This document shows, piece after piece, positions 1 through 9,338 of a stretch of 64,000 nucleotides of DNA (the stretch's first letter is position 1; each line of letters starts with the position of its first letter). Under the pieces are notes generated by a model that worked only from the letters and a program-made list of their open reading frames with translations, searched no databases and had not been told where the DNA came from. The stretch spans positions 52,477 through 116,476 of the forward strand of contig CALUQX010000002.1 in the NCBI GenBank assembly GCA_944323045.1. Reading direction: 5' to 3'. Origin of the DNA: Candidatus Gastranaerophilales bacterium (GTDB lineage Bacteria > Cyanobacteriota > Vampirovibrionia > Gastranaerophilales > Gastranaerophilaceae). A program made the translations under genes and the position numbers.

Positions 1-39
1 CAAAAACATTATAATTTCTTTACATAAATAATTCATGGA

Positions 40-1095
40 TTATTTGGAGGATTTTATTATAATTTCTTCTAATTTGTCAAGCAATTGATTTTCTGGAACG
101 CGTGCGACAATTTCACCTTTTTTAAAGACATAACCTTCACCTATGCCTCCTGCAATGCCAAAATCAGCGTGTTTTGCTTCCCCGGGACCATTTACGGCAC
201 ATCCCATAGTTGCGATTGTTATTGGCAGGTCGAGATTTTTGAATTTTTCTTCAACTTTTTTTGCAAGACTTATCAAATCAATTTGTGTTCTGCCGCAGGT
301 CGGGCATGATACAAAGTTTACTCCGCGCTGCCGGAGATTGAGGCTTTTTAATATATCGAATCCTGCAATGACTTCTTCAACCGGATTTTCTGTCAGTGAA
401 ACTCTTATTGTGTCACCGATACCTTCAGCCAGAAGGGTACCGAGTCCGACAGATGATTTCACAATCCCGCCGCGTAAAGTGCCTGCTTCTGTAACGCCAA
501 GATGCAGCGGATACGGGATTTTTTCGGCAATTGAACGGTAAGCGTCAATTGTTGTCATTACATCAGAAGATTTTAATGAAACTTTTATCAAATCAAAGTC
601 TAAATTTTCTAAAATTTGAATATGTTTAAGCGCACTTTTTACCATTTTTTCAGAAAGCGGAATATCTTCCTGTTGAATTTCTTTTTCCAGAGACCCTGCA
701 TTAACGCCGATTCTGATAGGAATTTGCTGCTGCTTAGCGAGTTTGACAACTTTTTCAACATTTTCCTGTTTCCCGATATTTCCCGGATTGAGCCGTAGGG
801 CGTTAATGCCGTTGTTAATACACTGAATTGCAAGCCGGTAGTCAAAATGAATATCAGCAACCAGCGGAACAGGAGAGCGTTTTACAATTTCTTTTATCGC
901 TTCACCGGCATCTTTATTCAAAACTGCCAGACGAACAATTTCGCATCCGCAATCTGCCAGTTCCTGAATTTGAGAAACTGTTTTTTCAATATCTCTTGTG
1001 TCAGTATTGCACATAGATTGTACACTTATTGGAGCGTCACCGCCTATTTTTATATTTCCTATATTTATACAGGTTGATTTTCTTCTTTTTATCAT
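40..1095 (-). CDS. ispG: 4-hydroxy-3-methylbut-2-enyl diphosphate synthase (flavodoxin/ferredoxin)
   Basis: IspG/GcpE makes HMBPP from MEcPP, the penultimate step of the MEP isoprenoid pathway, using a [4Fe-4S] cluster. Seen: the N-terminal TIM-barrel part (GGDAPISVQSM, VADIHFDYRLA, LRLNPGNIG) and the C-terminal cluster part with SCPTCGR and MGCAVNGPGE, which supply the three cysteines and the glutamate. About 351 residues, a normal bacterial length. The reading frame also has a TTG six codons upstream, but a TATAAT box at 1102-1107 lies only 6 nt before this ATG and no Shine-Dalgarno is present, so the ATG at 1095 is preferred and the message may be leaderless. Divergent from the phosphoesterase gene. 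Confidence 0.96.
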   Translation of the reverse strand: MIKRRKSTCINIGNIKIGGDAPISVQSMCNTDTRDIEKTVSQIQELADCGCEIVRLAVLNKDAGEAIKEIVKRSPVPLVADIHFDYRLAIQCINNGINALRLNPGNIGKQENVEKVVKLAKQQQIPIRIGVNAGSLEKEIQQEDIPLSEKMVKSALKHIQILENLDFDLIKVSLKSSDVMTTIDAYRSIAEKIPYPLHLGVTEAGTLRGGIVKSSVGLGTLLAEGIGDTIRVSLTENPVEEVIAGFDILKSLNLRQRGVNFVSCPTCGRTQIDLISLAKKVEEKFKNLDLPITIATMGCAVNGPGEAKHADFGIAGGIGEGYVFKKGEIVARVPENQLLDKLEEIIIKSSK

Positions 1096-1140
1096 AGTAT
1101 TATTATAACACAAGAAGATAAAAACAAGGGGGTAATATTT

Positions 1141-1875
1141 ATGAAAATAGCAGTAATTTCAGATATACATGGAAATATGCAGGCACTTGAAAAGGTTTTG
1201 GAGGATATTAAGACACAGGGGTGTGAAAAAGTTTTATGCCTCGGTGATTTAGCTATGGCGGGTCCACAGCCGCGTGCGGTGATTGATTTTGTTCAACAGC
1301 AAAAAGATTGGGAAGTTATTCAGGGAAATACTGACCAGCTTATCGGGGATTTTTGTCCTGAGTATATGGAAAATGTTAAATCAAAATTTCCGGTAATGGC
1401 AAATGCGCTGGCAGAAGAAATATTGTTTATGGAAGATGAGAGAAAAGAATATTTGCATTCTCTGCCGCCACAGAAAATGCTTTCTATTGAAGGGGTAAAA
1501 ATCTTAATGGTGCATGGTTCGCCGCGTCGTAATAACGAAGATATTTTACCTAACCGCCCGATTAGTGAGATTGAAGAAATTTGTAAAGGCGTAGATGCTG
1601 ATTTGATTTTTTGCGGACACACACATGTTCCATGCGGATATCAGACAGAGAAAAAACAGACGGTTGTGAATGTCGGCAGTGTCGGACGTCCGATGACAGA
1701 GGGGGCAAAAGCATGCTATGTTGTTGCAAATATTGAAGACGGCGGATTTTCTATAGAACACAGATTTTTGGATTATGACAGGGAACTCGCTGCAGAAATA
1801 TTAATGAAAAGAACTTTTGAAGGCAGAGAACAGGTCGCACAAATGCTCTTGAACCCAACACAAAGACATGTGTAA
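1141..1875 (+). CDS. Calcineurin-like metallophosphoesterase (YfcE/MJ0936 type)
   Basis: A binuclear-metal phosphodiesterase of the small YfcE-like group; the physiological substrate is unknown. Seen: SDIHGN at residues 7-12, GDLAMAG near 35, GNTD near 62, MVHGSPR near 124 and CGHTHVP near 160, the full ordered set of metal ligands. It has 244 residues, slightly longer than typical YfcE. The start has a strong Shine-Dalgarno (GGGGGT) 7 nt upstream. It stands alone, divergent from ispG and convergent with the large membrane protein. Confidence 0.9.
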   Translation: MKIAVISDIHGNMQALEKVLEDIKTQGCEKVLCLGDLAMAGPQPRAVIDFVQQQKDWEVIQGNTDQLIGDFCPEYMENVKSKFPVMANALAEEILFMEDERKEYLHSLPPQKMLSIEGVKILMVHGSPRRNNEDILPNRPISEIEEICKGVDADLIFCGHTHVPCGYQTEKKQTVVNVGSVGRPMTEGAKACYVVANIEDGGFSIEHRFLDYDRELAAEILMKRTFEGREQVAQMLLNPTQRHV

Positions 1876-1878
1876 AAA

Positions 1879-4017
1879 TTATTTCCTTTTATACAAATTT
1901 GCGTAAGTTATTCTAAAGGGTTTGTCTGACGTAAAAGTAATTTTAGAAATATTTTCAGCGCAAAGCCATGAAGGATAATTATCCAAAGGAAGTAATAATT
2001 TATGTTTCTTTGAGTGCAACTCCAACAAGGTTGGAATTGCATTAAGCTGAATATTAAGCTTAATGTCGCCTTTAGACTCGCATTCTAAATATAATAAATC
2101 TGCATTTGTCGGTGTGACAGTGTTTTTTATATTGATAGTATTGTTATCAATATAAATATCAGCGTTAACACGTTCAAGCGGAAGAGTTGTCATAGAATCA
2201 CCCCATGCATCCGGTAAATATTTTAAATCAGACTGACCTATAATATCAGCGGGTTCAACCACATTAAATCCGTTAAATTCAGGATTATAAATAAGGAAGT
2301 GACCATTTTTATATCGTTTGTACTCGTATAATCCAGAAAGAAATAGCCAGCGATAGACTTTATTTAACCGCTGTGGTATCCTGATATCGTCAAAGCCCAT
2401 AAAAAATTCCGGAGCATAAAGAAAAACTATTTTAGGCGGATATTTTTTAAGATGTTCCAGTATTTCTTCATTTTGAGCAGTATTTACAACATTATAAAAT
2501 GAAGTATACGGCATTGCTGGTTTTCGATCTGCATAATAGTAGTTCATACCTGAATTATTAAGGTCTAAATATAAATCATCTACTGTTGTAATATTTTTTA
2601 TGTAGTCAATATAATCTTTCTTGGATTGTTTTTGTGTAGATATAAAATTTTTAGGGAAATAACTGGAGCTTTGTTCCGAATTTTTCAATCTAAATGTGGG
2701 TAGTGTTAACCATATTGAAAAAATTACTAACGCAGATATAATAATAACATTTATATTAAATAAATTTTTAGATTTTATCCTATAATAAATATACGGAATA
2801 ACAACAGTTAAAACAGCAATAGACCACTCAAAAGCTCTTGGAATAAATGTACGTTGTTCTGTGCGTCCAAAAGCATAGTTAAACATAAATAAAGTTGTGA
2901 GAAGGACAAAAATTATAGTCTGTTTTACCTTTTGGTCTTCTGTTGTGAGTGCCTGTAGAAAAAACACCGGCATAAACAAAAATGCAAAGGTTCCAATCAT
3001 AAATTTATATGGATTGATTAATGTCGGAAAATTTGTACCAAAGGCGTATAAATTAGATGAAATATAATATTGAGATTTTTGAAAAAATGCAGCAATATCA
3101 TGTCCTAGCAAAAAATAAGTAGCAGTCATAGCTGTAATAAGCATAATGAATCCAGATTTTTTATTTTCCTTTATCTGGCTGAAAAGAAGTGGCAAAGAGG
3201 CTGTCAGCACTGATAGTCCAATAGTAGTTTTATACATTGCAAAAAATATTGTTGCCACAAAATATATTATAAACCACAAGGTCGGCTTGAGTTTATCTCT
3301 ATAGTGAATTAAAAAAATATATATCAACGCTATGGTGGTGATAAAACTGAAATCTACAGCTGGTAACCAAAAGAGCAGTATATTAGACGTTACTAATATT
3401 ACAAATAAATTCTTCCTAAAAATTAAAGAAGATAGCAAAATATTACACCCGAGGAATATATAAGAAAGAAACATTGCTGCTATTCGTTCGTTGGAAAAAG
3501 TTAAATTTCCAAAAATATTATCAGCAATCCAGGAAGGTAAAATATCCAGATAGCCATGTACCAGCATTATGTCAGAATAATATTTCATATTAAACCTGAC
3601 ATGTGCATAATATGTTGCAAATTTTTCTCCGTAATGGTGGTCATCCAGAGGCAGAGGATATGAAAAATTAACTAAATATTTTATAGCCAGTATAAAAAAT
3701 ACAATTCCTATTCCCCAGTATATTAGCCGTTTATACGTTTCTAAATTAAAAGATATTTGCGGAAACTTTATACGGTTTAAAAAATATACTAGATAAAAGA
3801 CAAATATATAAAATAAAAATATTGGAAATATTAAATATTTATTATAATTACAATATATAGTAGCCCCTGAATAAAAGTCTTTCAAATTAGTATATCCACA
3901 AATAGGAATCAATATTTTGTATAAAACACAGGATAAAAGCAAAGCCACAATAATGGAAAAAAAGGTATTCCATAAAGTAGCTTTTGTTTTAATAAATTCT
4001 ATTATGTTTTTATACAT
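1879..4017 (-). CDS. Large multi-spanning membrane protein, possibly GT-C glycosyltransferase-like
   Basis: A 712-residue protein with roughly ten to twelve hydrophobic helices in the first 450 residues, then a soluble C-terminal domain of about 250 residues. The first large loop after helix 3-4 contains PLPLDDHHYGE, an acidic/histidine motif placed as in the GT-C (ArnT/PMT/GT39-like) lipid-linked sugar transferases. That similarity is structural inference only, and I recognise no specific family. The start ATG has GGAGAG 5 nt upstream. It follows a small coiled-coil gene by 21 bp and is probably co-transcribed with it. A role in envelope glycan assembly would fit the neighbouring heptose kinase and O-antigen-ligase genes, but those lie on the other strand. 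Confidence 0.75.
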   Translation of the reverse strand: MYKNIIEFIKTKATLWNTFFSIIVALLLSCVLYKILIPICGYTNLKDFYSGATIYCNYNKYLIFPIFLFYIFVFYLVYFLNRIKFPQISFNLETYKRLIYWGIGIVFFILAIKYLVNFSYPLPLDDHHYGEKFATYYAHVRFNMKYYSDIMLVHGYLDILPSWIADNIFGNLTFSNERIAAMFLSYIFLGCNILLSSLIFRKNLFVILVTSNILLFWLPAVDFSFITTIALIYIFLIHYRDKLKPTLWFIIYFVATIFFAMYKTTIGLSVLTASLPLLFSQIKENKKSGFIMLITAMTATYFLLGHDIAAFFQKSQYYISSNLYAFGTNFPTLINPYKFMIGTFAFLFMPVFFLQALTTEDQKVKQTIIFVLLTTLFMFNYAFGRTEQRTFIPRAFEWSIAVLTVVIPYIYYRIKSKNLFNINVIIISALVIFSIWLTLPTFRLKNSEQSSSYFPKNFISTQKQSKKDYIDYIKNITTVDDLYLDLNNSGMNYYYADRKPAMPYTSFYNVVNTAQNEEILEHLKKYPPKIVFLYAPEFFMGFDDIRIPQRLNKVYRWLFLSGLYEYKRYKNGHFLIYNPEFNGFNVVEPADIIGQSDLKYLPDAWGDSMTTLPLERVNADIYIDNNTINIKNTVTPTNADLLYLECESKGDIKLNIQLNAIPTLLELHSKKHKLLLPLDNYPSWLCAENISKITFTSDKPFRITYANLYKRK

Positions 4018-4038
4018 TTACTCTCCGTTTGGGGTAAC

Positions 4039-4353
4039 CTAAGCCAATTCGTTCAAAATTTTAACATTATCTTTCATTTTATGATACTCATCAGCTTGAG
4101 TTCTGTTTTGAACATTTCTACCCATAAGGCTTGCAACTCCGGTTGCTATCATTCTATCTGCAAGCATCTGGCGGGCACGCATTTTTTCTACATCCATCTG
4201 CAATGTATTCATCTTTTTTACAAGCAAATCAAGTTTTGCAGAATCTGACATTTTATTTAAATCCGGCTGAGCGGCTGTACCTGCACCTTGTCCATTACCG
4301 CTGAAAACAGCTTTGTGAAAGCTTTGTGCACCGTTGATTTTTGATACAAACAT
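4039..4353 (-). CDS. Small hypothetical protein with central coiled coil
   Basis: A 104-residue protein of unknown function. The N-terminal 25 residues are glycine-rich and contain a KAVFSGN motif resembling the FxG motifs of several other small proteins in this window. Residues about 38-65 form an amphipathic heptad-like helix (LDLLVKKMNTLQMDVEKM). No signal peptide or membrane segment. Start ATG preceded by AAGGAGAA. It lies 21 bp upstream of the large membrane protein gene on the same strand. Confidence 0.65.
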   Translation of the reverse strand: MFVSKINGAQSFHKAVFSGNGQGAGTAAQPDLNKMSDSAKLDLLVKKMNTLQMDVEKMRARQMLADRMIATGVASLMGRNVQNRTQADEYHKMKDNVKILNELA

Positions 4354-4404
4354 TTTCTTCTCCTTAATAGACTATATGTACATAAAAGCACTAAAAAAAA
4401 ATTT

Positions 4405-4434
4405 TTGCCACTTTTTAATGTTTTTGTGTTAAAA
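4405..4434 (+). promoter_or_regulatory. Putative sigma-70 promoter for the heptose-kinase operon
   Basis: TTGCCA at 4405-4410 and TTAAAA at 4429-4434 with an 18-nt spacer, about 40 nt before the kinase start. The match is moderate. Confidence 0.4.
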
Positions 4435-4472
4435 TTTCTTTATAAAGGATTTTACTTTTTTAGAGAATTGTT

Positions 4473-5477
4473 ATGGATATAAATAAAGAACAACTGGTTT
4501 CTATAATAAAGAAACTAAAAATGCCGAAAATTTTAGTAGTTGGAGATCTTGCACTCGATGAGATGATTTACGGGGATGCAGAAAGAATTTCCAGAGAAGC
4601 CCCTGTTCTTATCCTGCAGCATTCTCATACAAAACTTATACTCGGCGGCGCCTCAAACGCTGCGCATAACGTGGCAACTCTGAATAACGGCAAGGTTAGT
4701 GTCTGCGGGGTGTGTGGAGATGACTATCAGGCAGGACAACTTATTGAAGCTTTTGAAAAGGCTAATGTAAATTGCAAATATATCATCAAGGATGCAACAC
4801 GTAAAACTACAACTAAAACTCGCATCTCAGGTTCAATCTCAACATCAATTACCCAGCAAATCGTGCGTCTGGACAGGCAGACTAATGCATTTTTGTCTCC
4901 TGAAACAGAAGACAAAATGCTCGCAAACCTTGAAAAAGCTGTTCCGGAACATGACGCCGTAATCCTTTCAAATTATCATATCGGAACTCTTACACCGAAG
5001 ATTATTGACAAAACTATTGAACTGGCAAATAAATATAATAAAGTTATTGTTGTAGATGCGCAGCGTGAACTTTCAACATACAAAAATATAACTTCAATGA
5101 CCCCGAATCTTCCTGATACACAAAAATCAGTCGGATTTTTCATAGAAGATGAAACAAGTATGAAAAAAGCAGGTGATAAACTTTTATCAGAAACAAACGC
5201 AGGCTCAATCCTGATAACATGCGGGGCTGATGGCATGTTTGTCACTGAAAAGAATCATAAATATACAAAAATTCCTGTATTCAACAAGTCCGAAGTATTT
5301 GATGTAACAGGTGCAGGTGATACTGTTACCGCTGTCTATACTCTGGCGCTTGCCGCAGGTGCAGATCCGGTTTATGCAGCAATCATTGGCAATATTGCCG
5401 CCAGCATAGTCGTCCGTCAGTACGGCTGTGCTACAACTACAGAAGATGAACTTCTCTCTGCTGCCGCTAAACTCTAA
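4473..5477 (+). CDS. hldE (N-terminal domain type): D-glycero-beta-D-manno-heptose-7-phosphate kinase (RfaE1 domain only)
   Basis: A PfkB-family sugar kinase that makes the bisphosphorylated heptose for ADP-heptose, a precursor of LPS inner core. Seen: VVGDLALDEMIYGDAERIS at residues 22-40, characteristic of RfaE/HldE, GGASNAAHN at 58-66 for sugar binding, and the catalytic GAGD near residues 280-283. At 334 residues it contains the kinase domain only; the C-terminal nucleotidyltransferase (HldC) domain of bifunctional HldE is absent and must be encoded elsewhere if the pathway is complete. First gene of an apparent operon with the DUF4330 and O-antigen-ligase-like genes. Supports an outer membrane with heptose-containing glycolipid. 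Confidence 0.88.
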   Translation: MDINKEQLVSIIKKLKMPKILVVGDLALDEMIYGDAERISREAPVLILQHSHTKLILGGASNAAHNVATLNNGKVSVCGVCGDDYQAGQLIEAFEKANVNCKYIIKDATRKTTTKTRISGSISTSITQQIVRLDRQTNAFLSPETEDKMLANLEKAVPEHDAVILSNYHIGTLTPKIIDKTIELANKYNKVIVVDAQRELSTYKNITSMTPNLPDTQKSVGFFIEDETSMKKAGDKLLSETNAGSILITCGADGMFVTEKNHKYTKIPVFNKSEVFDVTGAGDTVTAVYTLALAAGADPVYAAIIGNIAASIVVRQYGCATTTEDELLSAAAKL

Positions 5478-5494
5478 GAATAGGAGAAAAATTT

Positions 5495-6076
5495 ATGCAA
5501 GAAAAACTATTAGAACTATTAGAAGTATTAAAAAAAGTCAGAAAAGTCGATCTGATAATTATTGCCGGCATAATTATTGCACTTTTTGTCGGGTTTATAA
5601 CTTTCAAAAACATTAGACAGACTGCTGACAAACAAATTGAAGCTACTTCTAAAATATCATTTACAGTTTTTATCAGAGGGGTTACCTATACCGGCGCTGA
5701 TTTGCCGATAAAAGCTAATGAAAAAACTTTTATCAGCATTAGAAATGTGCCTTATACAGATTTAGACATCACGGATGTCAGTGCTGAACGCAAAAAAGTT
5801 GTACTCCCTACAGTGAACAGCAAAAAAGTAATGGTTGTTGAAGATGTTTCACAATCTCACCTTTATGATGTTGCAGTAACTCTGACCGATACGGCTAAAA
5901 TTACTAAAGACGGTGCTGTCGTTGGAGGTAACAAAGTTAAAATAGGATTACCTATTACCTTGGAAGGCAAAGATTATAAATTCAGCGGAACTGTTTCTGA
6001 TTTGAAAATCATTAACGATACCGACAATCCTGAACTGAACAAAACTATTCAATCTAATACGGCTGACAATGTTTAA
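5495..6076 (+). CDS. DUF4330-like membrane-anchored protein
   Basis: A 193-residue protein with one N-terminal transmembrane helix (residues about 20-37, IIIAGIIIALFVGFITF) and a periplasmic beta-rich domain. The overall pattern, including KIGLPITLEGKDYKFSGTV, resembles DUF4330, a family typical of Cyanobacteria and their relatives; its function is unknown. Start has AGGAGAA 7 nt upstream. It overlaps the next gene by 8 bp, implying translational coupling with the O-antigen-ligase-like protein and an envelope-polysaccharide role by context. Confidence 0.75.
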   Translation: MQEKLLELLEVLKKVRKVDLIIIAGIIIALFVGFITFKNIRQTADKQIEATSKISFTVFIRGVTYTGADLPIKANEKTFISIRNVPYTDLDITDVSAERKKVVLPTVNSKKVMVVEDVSQSHLYDVAVTLTDTAKITKDGAVVGGNKVKIGLPITLEGKDYKFSGTVSDLKIINDTDNPELNKTIQSNTADNV

Positions 6077-7391
6077 TAAATTATTTGAATTTTCACAGGA
6101 AAAATTGAATTACTTATATGAAAATAGTTTGTTTTTGCAAAACATAGACAAACTTATTTTCATATCAATTATCGCGATATTTATTACATCAACCTTTTTA
6201 TCCTCTGATGTAATCGGATTTCTGGCATTGATAACGATTTTCTTAACGATAGTGAAACTGTTAACGCATAAAGGTGCCGGAATTGACGTTAAAACTTATG
6301 ATATATGGCTTTTAGCTTATTTTATGATTGTTGTGATAAGCCTTTTCGGCTCAACCTTGTTTTATCTGAGCTTTAAAGGATTTTTAAAAACAGTGACATA
6401 TCTTGGGTTTTATGTATCTATTGCAAACTACCTGAAAGACCACAAAAATCACATACCGTATATTTTAGGCACAATAGGGCTTTGCGTAAGTTTTGAAAGT
6501 ATAATCGGGTTTATGCAGAATTTTGCACAGGTATCAGAAATTTCGACATGGCAGGATGTTTCAAAACTTAACCCTGAAGAGGTTATGACAAGAGTTTACG
6601 GGACATTGAAACCTTTGAATCCTAATCTTCTCGGCGGATATTTTGTCGCCGGTATACCTTCTTTGTTTGCGGTGTCTGCATATCAATTTTGCGGAAAATT
6701 TTATAAATCCGCTTTAGTATGGGGCGGACTCGGGGTTCTGGCTTGTATAACGTTGTTTCTGACCGGCTGCCGCGGTTCTTACATCGGACTTATGGTAATT
6801 CTTGCTGGAATTTTCGCTGTGTCAGCCAAATACCTCTGGCAAAATTACAAAAAAATATACCTCTCAATTATTGGTGCATGTTTTGCGATAATGACTTTTG
6901 CAATTTTGTGTGTAAGTTCACTCAGAGCAAGAGTCTTGTCAATATTTGCAATGCGTCAGGATTCTTCAAACTCATTTAGATTCAATGTATATCATTCATC
7001 TATTGAAATGTTTAAGGATAACTGGCTTTTGGGTATTGGTATCGGCAACCAGAATTTCCGCGAAATTTACGGACTCTATATGAAAACAGGATTTGATGCA
7101 TTGAGTGCTTACAACATTTTCCTTGAAATTGCTGTAGAAAGTGGAATTTTTGCACTAATAGCATTTTTAGGATTTCTTATAACGCTTATAAAAGACGCCG
7201 TTAAATTTATTATAAAATCTGCAGATACAAAACGTGTTATTCTTGTATCTGCCGTAATTATTTCAATTTGTGCGGTAATGATTCATGGAATGGTAGATAC
7301 CGTCTTTTTCAGACCGCAGATTCAATTTGTTTTCTGGACAATGGCTGCTATTGCAAAAACAGAATTAAAACAACTTGAACAATCTGTTTAA
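6069..7391 (+). CDS. O-antigen ligase / polymerase family membrane protein (Wzy_C)
   Basis: A 440-residue polytopic protein with about eleven transmembrane helices. The central segment (LLGGYFVAGIPSLFA ... TGCRGSYIGLMVIL) and the later periplasmic loop (NWLLGIGIGNQNF, then AYNIFLEIAVESGIF) match the Wzy_C/WaaL arrangement, in which arginines in the GCRGSYIG region and the large loop are functional. WaaL-type enzymes join glycans to lipid A core or to other acceptors; ligase and polymerase activities cannot be told apart by sequence. Overlaps the DUF4330 gene and lacks an obvious Shine-Dalgarno, so translation is probably coupled. Confidence 0.82.
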   Translation: MFNKLFEFSQEKLNYLYENSLFLQNIDKLIFISIIAIFITSTFLSSDVIGFLALITIFLTIVKLLTHKGAGIDVKTYDIWLLAYFMIVVISLFGSTLFYLSFKGFLKTVTYLGFYVSIANYLKDHKNHIPYILGTIGLCVSFESIIGFMQNFAQVSEISTWQDVSKLNPEEVMTRVYGTLKPLNPNLLGGYFVAGIPSLFAVSAYQFCGKFYKSALVWGGLGVLACITLFLTGCRGSYIGLMVILAGIFAVSAKYLWQNYKKIYLSIIGACFAIMTFAILCVSSLRARVLSIFAMRQDSSNSFRFNVYHSSIEMFKDNWLLGIGIGNQNFREIYGLYMKTGFDALSAYNIFLEIAVESGIFALIAFLGFLITLIKDAVKFIIKSADTKRVILVSAVIISICAVMIHGMVDTVFFRPQIQFVFWTMAAIAKTELKQLEQSV

Positions 7392-7433
7392 AAGTGATAT
7401 AATAATTCCACAAGGTAAGAAAGGAGCTTGAAA

Positions 7434-7619
7434 ATGATAAGATTTTTATTGTTAGTGTTAATAATTATAGGTGGTGTATGGGCTTATAATAATGTTGATT
7501 TAGACCAGTTTAAAGCCAATACAATTAATATTTTAAGCAAAGAGAAAACAATTAAAAAATTCAACAGTGCTGATCAGATGAACAGAGATGCTGTGGAAGA
7601 TTCTTTAAATAATTTTTAA
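7434..7619 (+). CDS. Small single-pass membrane protein
   Basis: About 61 residues: an N-terminal hydrophobic helix (IRFLLLVLIIIGGVWAY) followed by a short charged tail. Unknown function. The ATG at 7434 has AAGGAG 7 nt upstream, which is better than an in-frame TTG six bases earlier. Ends just before a strong terminator hairpin, so it is the last gene of the heptose-kinase operon or a separate small unit. Confidence 0.6.
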   Translation: MIRFLLLVLIIIGGVWAYNNVDLDQFKANTINILSKEKTIKKFNSADQMNRDAVEDSLNNF

Positions 7620-7627
7620 CAATATAA

Positions 7628-7651
7628 AAGGCTGACATATTTGTCAGCCTT
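7628..7651 (+). terminator. Hairpin terminator after the envelope-glycan operon
   Basis: A perfect 10-bp stem, AAGGCTGACA (7628-7637) with TGTCAGCCTT (7642-7651), around a 4-nt loop. Only a weak T tract follows. Confidence 0.7.
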
Positions 7652-7718
7652 GCCTATCCTATAATTCCTAATTTCCTAAATATTTTTTATTCCTTGCTTT
7701 CCTATGATTTTCCAACGA

Positions 7719-7898
7719 TTAAGCTATGAAGTTATAGCTGCCAAACCTGTTTGCTCCGTGGAAGAACGACTGTTTCATCATTTCCACCAGTGTTTTTTTA
7801 ACAACCAGATTATTATTTAATTTTACATTTTTAATTGCTTCGGATGTATCTTTGTATGCGTCAGTGACGGTATTAGAAAATAACAGCATTTGTGCCAT
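7719..7898 (-). CDS. Small hypothetical protein (59 aa)
   Basis: A short reading frame starting MAQMLLFSNTVTD and ending ANRFGSYNFIA, with GAGAGG 8 nt before the ATG. Charged and amphipathic with no membrane segment. Unknown function. It fills most of the gap between the glycan operon and the next plus-strand gene. Confidence 0.55.
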   Translation of the reverse strand: MAQMLLFSNTVTDAYKDTSEAIKNVKLNNNLVVKKTLVEMMKQSFFHGANRFGSYNFIA

Positions 7899-8190
7899 AA
7901 CTCAAACCTCTCTCATTTCTTAATCTATTAACTTTTTTCTTTATTTTCTTTATTTATCTCTCGTACTTATATAAAAAATTTTCTATAAAAATTATTGACT
8001 TTTTAAATATCATTTATCTAATTTTTGTTACATAACTTTACAATTAATCAATCTATTACAAATTGTAAAAGGCTGAAATGCAGTTATAACAAGGCTTGGG
8101 CAGAATGTATGAATTATTTATTAAAGATTATATAAAATGTGCCGTAAAATATTTTATATAGTGTCACATACAATTAAAAAGGAGAAAAGT

Positions 8191-8700
8191 ATGGCAGATA
8201 TGAATGTTACAAATCAAGGTACACAAAACATTGACCTAAACCGGTGGAAAAAACTTACAGCCCAGGAAATTATTCGAGAAGAAGGCAAGGGCGAAGAGGT
8301 ACCTTCAGAGATTCTGGCATGGGCGCAGCAGGTTGCGGCATTTTCAAGAATTCCGGATAATGTAACATATGATAAGGTAGATGGAGATACAGGCATTGAT
8401 GCATTGGAAAAACTCGGGTTGCCGGCAGAAGAACCTGTCAGAGCAGAAGAAGAAAATGCTCAAAGACCGGTCGAAACTGAAACGCCGGATGCAGTTGAAG
8501 ACACTACAAAACCGGCAGAAATTCAGCCGGAAGAACCGGATAATAATATCTTTGCATCAGAAAATCCAAACATCATTCCGGAAAATCCGCAAACAAAACA
8601 AACAGATACAGAAGACGCAGCTTTGACGCTTGCGGATCCTAAACTTTCAACAGATCCGGAAGAAATTAGAAAACGTAAACTAAAAAGAGGCGAAATCTAA
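8191..8700 (+). CDS. Acidic, proline/glutamate-rich hypothetical protein
   Basis: About 169 residues. The first 75 or so could be folded (LNRWKKLTAQEIIREEG, LAWAQQVAAFSRIP); the rest is low-complexity and rich in E, P, T and D, so probably disordered. The ATG at 8191 has AAGGAGAA 6 nt upstream and is preferred to an ATG 54 nt earlier, which has no ribosome binding site. Convergent with rpe; the two stop codons overlap. Not recognised. Confidence 0.65.
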   Translation: MADMNVTNQGTQNIDLNRWKKLTAQEIIREEGKGEEVPSEILAWAQQVAAFSRIPDNVTYDKVDGDTGIDALEKLGLPAEEPVRAEEENAQRPVETETPDAVEDTTKPAEIQPEEPDNNIFASENPNIIPENPQTKQTDTEDAALTLADPKLSTDPEEIRKRKLKRGEI

Positions 8701-9338
8701 TTTCTTAAAGAAGAAATAGCATAAGAGATATCGCCGGATTTATAAATATAATTACCGGCAACCAGAGAATTTGCGCCATAATTGGTGCAAATTCTTGCTG
8801 TTTCTGCATTTATTCCGCCATCTACCTGAATAATAAGATTTTCAGGTGCATTTTCTTTTATTAATGGAATTTTTTGTGCACAGTCATCCATAAATTTTTG
8901 TCCGCCAAACCCCGGTTCAACAGTCATAACCAGCAGTAAATCAATGATATCAAGGTATTGCAGGATAGCTTTAGCCGGAGTTTTAGGCTTTATAGACATG
9001 CCAGCTTTTATGCCTGCTGATTTTATCATTTTAACAATACTTTCAACATTGTTAACGGCTTCATAGTGGAATGTAAGTATGTCTGCACCGGCGTTTGCAA
9101 ATGCTTCAATGTATTTTTCAGGATTTTCTATCATCAAATGTACATCAAGCGGCAAGTTTGTTACCTTTTTGATTGATTTAACAACAGGTACACCAATTGT
9201 AATGTTCGGTACAAAATGTCCGTCCATAACGTCTATATGCAGCCAGTCTGCACCTGCGTTCTCCACAAGTTTTATATCGCGTTCAAGATTCGCAAAATCC
9301 GCCGATAATATAGACGGAGAAATTATAACATTTTTCAT
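8697..9338 (-). CDS. rpe: Ribulose-phosphate 3-epimerase
   Basis: Interconverts ribulose-5-phosphate and xylulose-5-phosphate in the pentose phosphate pathway. Seen: SPSILSADFANLERD at the N-terminus, WLHIDVMDGHFVPN, DVHLMIENP, VMTVEPGFGGQKF and IQVDGGIN, i.e. the metal-binding and phosphate-binding strands of this TIM barrel in order. The ATG at 9338 overlaps the rnc stop as TAATG, so translation is coupled to rnc; nine extra upstream codons in frame are not needed. 213 residues, normal length. Last gene of the pyrH-frr-cdsA-rnc-rpe run. Confidence 0.95.
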   Translation of the reverse strand: MKNVIISPSILSADFANLERDIKLVENAGADWLHIDVMDGHFVPNITIGVPVVKSIKKVTNLPLDVHLMIENPEKYIEAFANAGADILTFHYEAVNNVESIVKMIKSAGIKAGMSIKPKTPAKAILQYLDIIDLLLVMTVEPGFGGQKFMDDCAQKIPLIKENAPENLIIQVDGGINAETARICTNYGANSLVAGNYIYKSGDISYAISSLRN

